64,000 nucleotides of DNA, taken from Siphonodentalium dalli. Taxonomy: Eukaryota; Mollusca; Scaphopoda; Gadilida; Siphonodentaliidae. The stretch lies in contig CP136064.1 of assembly GCA_032622095.1 (NCBI GenBank), positions 175,040,247 through 175,104,246 of the forward strand. The letters are read 5' to 3'. The notes beneath the pieces were generated by a model. It worked only from the letters and a program-made list of their open reading frames with translations, was not told the DNA's origin and did no database searches. Below are positions 59,901 through 64,000 of the stretch, piece by piece. The translations under genes were made by a program, and so were the position numbers. Numbering within the stretch: position 1 is the stretch's first letter; the number at the start of each line of letters is the position of its first letter.

Positions 59901-62412
59901 AAACGCATTTAATTTAATTCACAAACCTAAAATGAGTCCTCATCCTTGAGTTTGGAAATTCAGCCCTACTTTCATGGTTTTATATAGCATCCTGCTAATG
60001 AACCATACTTGTGTCTTGTCATGACCATTTTATTTGGGCAAAAACAGTTTTATTCATGAAGTTGTAATCTATGCCAGAGCCAGATAATGGTCAATTGCGA
60101 ATTTTAAAGATGTATGGTCAGTTTTCTTTCATGAATCTTCAATCCAGATCATCAGAGCCAGATAATGGTCAGTTGCAAATTTTCAAGATACATGGTCCGC
60201 TTTGACTGAGAGCTTTCCGATGAATACATGTAGCAACAAGCCATATTTCCGACTAAATCCTGAAAAATTACCCATAATTCTGCTGTGGTTAAGGAGTTGA
60301 TTATTTAGGGCATTACTGTACATGGTCTGCTTTGACACCAATTTAAGTACTAGTTATACGTCAAAACCGATCACAAAGTTCATAATTGAGAATGTTTTTT
60401 TATTATATACAGCTTTTGGGTGACAGAAGCATGGTCTGCATGGACGACCATTGTTGAACTTATTATCTGAACATTTCCCACCTACATGTATGAATTATTT
60501 TGCCCTTGTATTAAAAAAAATTCTGTCTGTCATCTGCTTTTATTTATATCTGAAAACTACTCCAACTGAATATCAGACCATTCCAACATTACACCCATTC
60601 AGTATAGAAAGGGTTAAGCTCTATGCTTGAATATTTTCTTATTATAATATGATTTTCAGCATGATACATTGCTAGAGTTTGTTTTATTTTTTATATACAT
60701 GTACCATCTGTCTTCTGTTACAGGGCTTCCTGTGACGCTGATGAACTCTGGCCTTTACCCTTTCATAATTTCTTTCATAATATCAGTGGTTATTCAGGTA
60801 AGTTGGAAAGAACTCAATGCATATAAGAGATACCGTATGCAAGGTACAATAACAGATGATAATATTCCTGTATTGTCTGATCTGAGATTGAATTATATTA
60901 ATACTCTCACATGTCTTAAGTCATTCCATATACAATGGTGTATATATATAGAGAGGGCACAACTCCCGTCTTTCAACACTGCAGTCCGCTATAGCGGGCA
61001 CGACGTAATAATGTACATCATGGCAGCCTGCTTTAGCGGGCAGAGCACAAATTTTGGGAGTATGCAATATTTCCAGGGCTATACAAAAGATTATACTGGT
61101 TAGTGACTTTTATATCCTTTGGGTTATATTCGGTATCAATACTAATTGATTGGTGCTTATACACATACCTAACATATAACACCATCAAGAGGTATTCCAG
61201 GCCTAAATATAGACAACACAATTACTATTATATACATGTAAGCTACTATGAAATAAAAAAAATTGTATTTCACTGCAGCTTCGAAGAGAGACATACGGCA
61301 ATCTACGTTTCATTAACTGTCTGCCATTTTATAGGCAAGCATATAATAAAATTTGTTTTAGTTCTTTTATATTGTTTCCCATATTACAGTAATAATATAT
61401 AGGTCTGGAGCCCTGAATAATTCTCTTCCCATATTGTACATAATGAGTTCATCCACTCAGGCTGCTTGTAATCTACAGTTAGCTGATTATGGTCTTTTTT
61501 CTTCTATACGATGTGTTTCTTTAAAATTGGTTTTACTTATTTCAGACTGTGATGACAGTTCTGTTCACTGATCTTCTTCAAAGAGGATCTGTTCTGGCTG
61601 AGCAAAAAAATGTCGAGGTCTCTGTAAGTAAATTCCTAACAAGTGATGAAAAAAATGCAGTTCTGTGGAATTCATTAGTTTAATATAGTACATTTTTAGC
61701 TCAACTTGACAAAGTGAAGTCTTATTCTTCTGACATATATTACCACATTGGGCTGGGATTCCACCCTTATAAGACACCCATATGTATATTTTAGTACCAT
61801 CAGTCGGAATTTGGGTAAATAAAACATGACCACATATAGGTATCATTGACTCAAGATATATCTAGATATGTATCGTATCATGGCATGTGTAATGACTAAT
61901 GTGATATGTATCGTACCGCGACACAAATGTTATTGTCACCACTAACTGTAGGTATATCAATTTGCCATTCAAAACATATGGAAAACATTTATATCTACAA
62001 CATCTCATTATACCTACAGTGACGATTATCAACTTTTTTTCACAATGGCCATTAATGCTATAGTAGAGTACGTGGTTATGGTATAATATAATGTCATCCC
62101 AAGGGGTGGCAGATCTCTTTGCCTCACAGAAGCAAAAGTAACAGCAGCTGCTGTTTTGTTATGTGTTCAGTTTCAGTAAATTTGCATAATTCCAAGAGTT
62201 CTGGTTGATGTAACTTAGTCAATGCGATAACACATCGCAAATCGCTGATAACTTCATATCAAAATTAAGACTGAAAACAGGTTGACTTAGTGGTTGGTCT
62301 ACACTTATTCCTAAATGAATGTTTTTCATCAATTTGCAGGAAGAAACTGTTCCATTGAATGAATGGTCTGATGAAGATGTTGTTTACGAGATTCCAAAAA
62401 ATGGAAATGCTG
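53889..62412 (+). CDS. Polytopic membrane protein resembling amino acid permeases (partial, 4 exons)
   Basis: Four exons, 53889-53930, 60724-60797, 61546-61623 and 62340-62412, each have an AG acceptor and a GTAAG or GTAAC donor. Their phases agree: the first ends after base 1 of a Gly codon completed by exon 2, then two phase-0 junctions, and the last ends in phase 1. The joined product (~89 residues here) has a first membrane segment with CILGSGILGLPVTLMNSG and a second with FIISVVIQ-TVMTVLFTDLLQ. A polar acidic loop follows (EETVPLNEWSDEDVVYE). The G-S-G-I-L-G-L-P motif in the first helix is the hallmark of the amino acid/auxin permease group (SLC32/36/38), whose members carry amino acids with H+ or Na+ across plasma or vesicle membranes. 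Substrate cannot be inferred. N-terminal exons and all helices after the second are not found. The 6.8-kb second intron holds MITEs and a 660-bp duplication. Confidence 0.7.
54235..54266. repeat. (TCTG)n microsatellite
   Basis: A short TCTG/TTTG run, within the intron. Confidence 0.8.
54285..54620. repeat. Three diverged ~130-bp tandem repeats
   Basis: acttttgtc-ggggagtgtttt, ggacgggtc-aatcgtgac and aaggtcaaatcg-gtaaaac recur at about 54320, 54450 and 54582. Intronic. Confidence 0.75.
54621..57432. other. Intronic interval without recognised features
   Basis: No exon, gene or repeat copy recognised. It lies inside the long intron between exons a and b of the transporter-like gene. Confidence 0.45.
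57433..58092 (+). repeat. 660-bp direct duplication, copy 1
   Basis: Same as 58868-59527 at an offset of 1435 bp, with essentially one visible substitution (cttccttgg / cttcattgg). It contains two internal diverged ~140-bp units (gggcggtaactcttcaggga / ggagataactcctcggtga). The identical 101-aa frames in both copies are by-products of the repeat. Confidence 0.95.
58260..58830 (+). repeat. Three diverged repeats of roughly 120-160 bp
   Basis: Phrases of the type cgttattttccaatggattt / gccattttccaacggatctg, then gttttcag, then catctgaatcggagac / catctgattcggagac recur. A third, weaker unit begins near 58721. Confidence 0.6.
58868..59527 (+). repeat. 660-bp direct duplication, copy 2
   Basis: Near-exact copy of 57433-58092. 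The ends coincide with an ataata tract, which continues further here. Confidence 0.95.
60208..60320 (-). mobile_element. MITE family D, half copy D4
   Basis: Only one arm (gagagctttccgatgaat to gggcattactgta) is present. The centre has an inserted acatgtagc. It sits inside a repeated phrase, catggtccgctttgac / catggtctgctttgac, the likely pre-insertion context. Confidence 0.75.
60448..60617 (-). mobile_element. MITE family H, copy H2
   Basis: Reverse complement of family H: ends cattcagtatagaaaggg followed by TTAA and contains gttgaacttattatctgaac and tctgtctgtcatctgctttt. It ends about 107 bp before exon b. Confidence 0.65.
60724..60797 (+). CDS. Transporter-like gene, exon b
   Basis: 74 nt between tctgttacag and gtaagttgg. 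It completes the split Gly codon and encodes LPVTLMNSGLYPF and the hydrophobic run to VVIQ, ending in phase 0. Confidence 0.7.
61546..61623 (+). CDS. Transporter-like gene, exon c
   Basis: 78 nt (26 codons) between tacttatttcag and gtaagta, phase 0 on both sides. It encodes TVMTVLFTDLLQRGSVLAEQ and six more residues. Confidence 0.7.
62340..62412 (+). CDS. Transporter-like gene, exon d
   Basis: 73 nt between catcaatttgcag and gtaacg, phase 0 to phase 1. It encodes a Glu/Asp-rich loop ending PKNGNA plus the first base of the next codon. Confidence 0.6.
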
Positions 62413-62769
62413 GTAACGTATAGCCTGTAACTCTATATTTTTCGCAACACATCGAGGAGCTTTGCCTCTCACTTAATCAAGTCAGAAAACCATAGCCGAT
62501 CATGGCTGGAGATATATGTTCAATCTTCTGTTCATATTTTACACTGTTTTTTTAAAAAGATTGTCATTTGATGGGTAAGTTTTCTTTCTAGAGTTATCAT
62601 TCTTTGTTTACCCAGAAATAATGTTTTTATGACTCATCTGGACAGAAAATTCAGCCTTTGTTCGTCGAATACCAATGAGATTTGGTATGGAGGTTCTTTA
62701 TCAGCAGTTCTTTCAAAAGAGTGTCTAACGACAGTCATTTGTAGTTATCCATCTTTATTTTTTCTCGAG

Positions 62770-63005
62770 CATATTTATTAAAGATGGTCTATCTTTTCCT
62801 ATAAAAGTTTTATATAGCTTCCTGGGTATAAAATTATAAATATGAATCGAAGACCCCTGTCTGGAAAAGCTGCTATCAATTAATTTTGATTTTATTTCAA
62901 ATTTTCTGTTATAATACATACAATCAATTGGGTATTTTAATGGGCTATTATTAGAAGAGATCAGCCATGAAACTTCAGGCGAACTCAGATAGAATACTCT
63001 CCGAA
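62770..63005 (-). repeat. Repeat family I, copy 2 (open on the minus strand)
   Basis: Homologous to 13445-13680. The minus-strand frame (62755-63069, 104 aa) stays open across the repeat, with RQGSSIHIYNFIPRKLYKTF. The relative at 13.5 kb keeps recognisable residues but has stops. No known domain. It lies after exon d, so in the intron or 3' to the transporter-like gene. Confidence 0.45.
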
Positions 63006-63629
63006 TGTTTCCTTGAGGCTTGAAGCATAGCAGGCGGGAGACCTCTATCCTGTTAGCACTTTCCACCAAGGCAAACAGATATTTTGCTCTACAACCTCAG
63101 GAATAAACCACTTTAATGTGCCTTTTTAGACAAATAATATACTGTGATTGGCTTTAATTTCGTCAGCCTCAATTTTCGTGGTTTCTTATAAGAAGGCTAT
63201 TTCGTGGGGACATGAATTCGTGGATCAGGTGTCATATTTATCTTCATCAACAGCTCCTATAATAGCAAGTTTCTGACATAATTGAGTAGACATTATTGAG
63301 ATATCGGGCCACAAGATATCCGGTGCCGAAATGGCATCACGCAATCAATGTACTAATAGCTATCGTCTTCATTTCACACGCTAGTGAGGTATAGTCATTT
63401 ATTGTTTTATGTTACCTGCGCGTGATGAAACCATTAGCTTTTTTAAGAGATCAATTCAGTACGCATTGTTTATGTGATCACTCAGATCCAAGAGACACTA
63501 CCCCCACCAGTGACAGCCCTGCCACTACTGCATGGAATATTTAAATGACAACACATGAGTGGGTTATGATCTCAGCTTTAATGAAATTATAAGCTTGTCC
63601 TGCAGATAGCCCATACGCATGGAAAACCA
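63006..63629. other. Unannotated interval
   Basis: No exon continuing the transporter-like gene was identified with confidence. Confidence 0.4.
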
Positions 63630-64000
63630 ATTAAGCAGAGCCTTCGCTCTGACGAGAAGCCGAAGCAGAGAACGCTGAAGAAATACTGCTGTACAGCGCA
63701 GGCACGAGCATGGCCCGACGAGCTAAGGTACGATTCGGAGCCGGCGCCCAAGAATTGCTATGAGGCGCCCTAAGCAATAAGCACACACGGCCACCAGGGA
63801 GAAGCCCAACGAGTGCGACGCAGGAATGGCAGTAGAGACCACTGGACAGCCCAACTCCCTATGGCTAAGCACCGTGGTATGGGCGGGCAACACCAAAGTT
63901 ACCCCTGCAGGACGCACCAAAGCTGGATCAATGGCACTGATGACACAGCACCTGAAAGGGAAAACAAACAGCAGCAACGAGATGCAAATACACAGGGCCC
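63630..64000. other. GC-rich segment at the right edge
   Basis: From about 63630 the base composition changes abruptly from AT-rich to clearly GC-rich. Words such as gagccggcgcccaagaa and gtatgggcgggcaacac appear. An 84-aa frame on the minus strand (63723-63977) has no recognisable domain. It could be the edge of another transposable element or of a gene beyond the window. Confidence 0.5.

Noticed and set aside
62580-62610. Next transporter exon starting at ttctttctag (about 62591)
   Set aside because: The following sequence has no donor in a compatible phase and no hydrophobic helix in frame.
1-64000. CRISPR arrays, operons, bacterial promoters or prophage
   Set aside because: The DNA is clearly eukaryotic (introns, LINEs, MITEs, microsatellites). 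The tandem arrays lack alternating unique spacers.

Overview
The window is AT-rich eukaryotic DNA, sparse in genes and dense in repeats. It has spliceosomal introns (GT..AG, kilobases long), non-LTR retrotransposons, many short inverted-repeat elements and long tandem arrays. Nothing in it is bacterial or viral. Several repeat modules resemble those common in molluscs and other marine invertebrates: the (GTCC)n block next to a phrase close to 'accacaccaaatttggttgaaatc', and runs of C or G 15-17 bases long. A mollusc or similar lophotrochozoan is my best guess, not a demonstrated identity.

Layout. 0-6.9 kb: dispersed repeats (family F, palindromes, TTAA-bounded MITEs A1 and B1). 6.89-12.75 kb: one minisatellite of about 110 units of 52 or 54 bp with higher-order periods of 426 and 852 bp. 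12.76-13.4 kb: two TTAA-bounded MITEs directly abutting the array. 14.4-17.6 kb: fold-back elements. 18.08-18.42 kb: a 27-29 bp tandem array. 19.7-26 kb: further copies of families A, F and D. 26.42-26.67 kb (minus): a candidate first coding exon of an SP-rich protein; its 3' end and 5' splice site are duplicated at 32.8-33.2 kb. 29-34.4 kb: a scrambled nest of LINE fragments and MITEs that includes a near-perfect 1-kb palindrome. 37.4-40.5 kb: four CACGTG E-boxes, a THAP-domain fragment, a CRE-like palindrome and a CxxC/CxxC exon fragment carrying a stop. 44.5-46.8 kb (minus): a 5'-truncated L1/Tx1-like retrotransposon with a long open RT frame. 47.0-48.5 kb: three MITEs. 50.1-52.4 kb: inverted and TIR elements plus a GTCC microsatellite. 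53.9-62.4 kb (plus): four phase-compatible exons of a polytopic membrane protein resembling the amino acid/auxin permease group. Its large intron holds a 660-bp exact-looking duplication and several MITEs. The last ~370 bp are markedly GC-richer than the rest.

Best-supported gene: the four-exon transporter-like gene, whose 5' and 3' parts are not recognised here. Best-supported mobile-element story: at least five unrelated short elements are all bounded by TTAA, which fits piggyBac-type cross-mobilisation. The most puzzling signal is a motif close to AACGCTCTTTATT. It recurs over a dozen times, often as pairs 30-50 bp apart, both inside family A MITEs and in unrelated contexts. All calls come from reading the sequence; no database search was possible.
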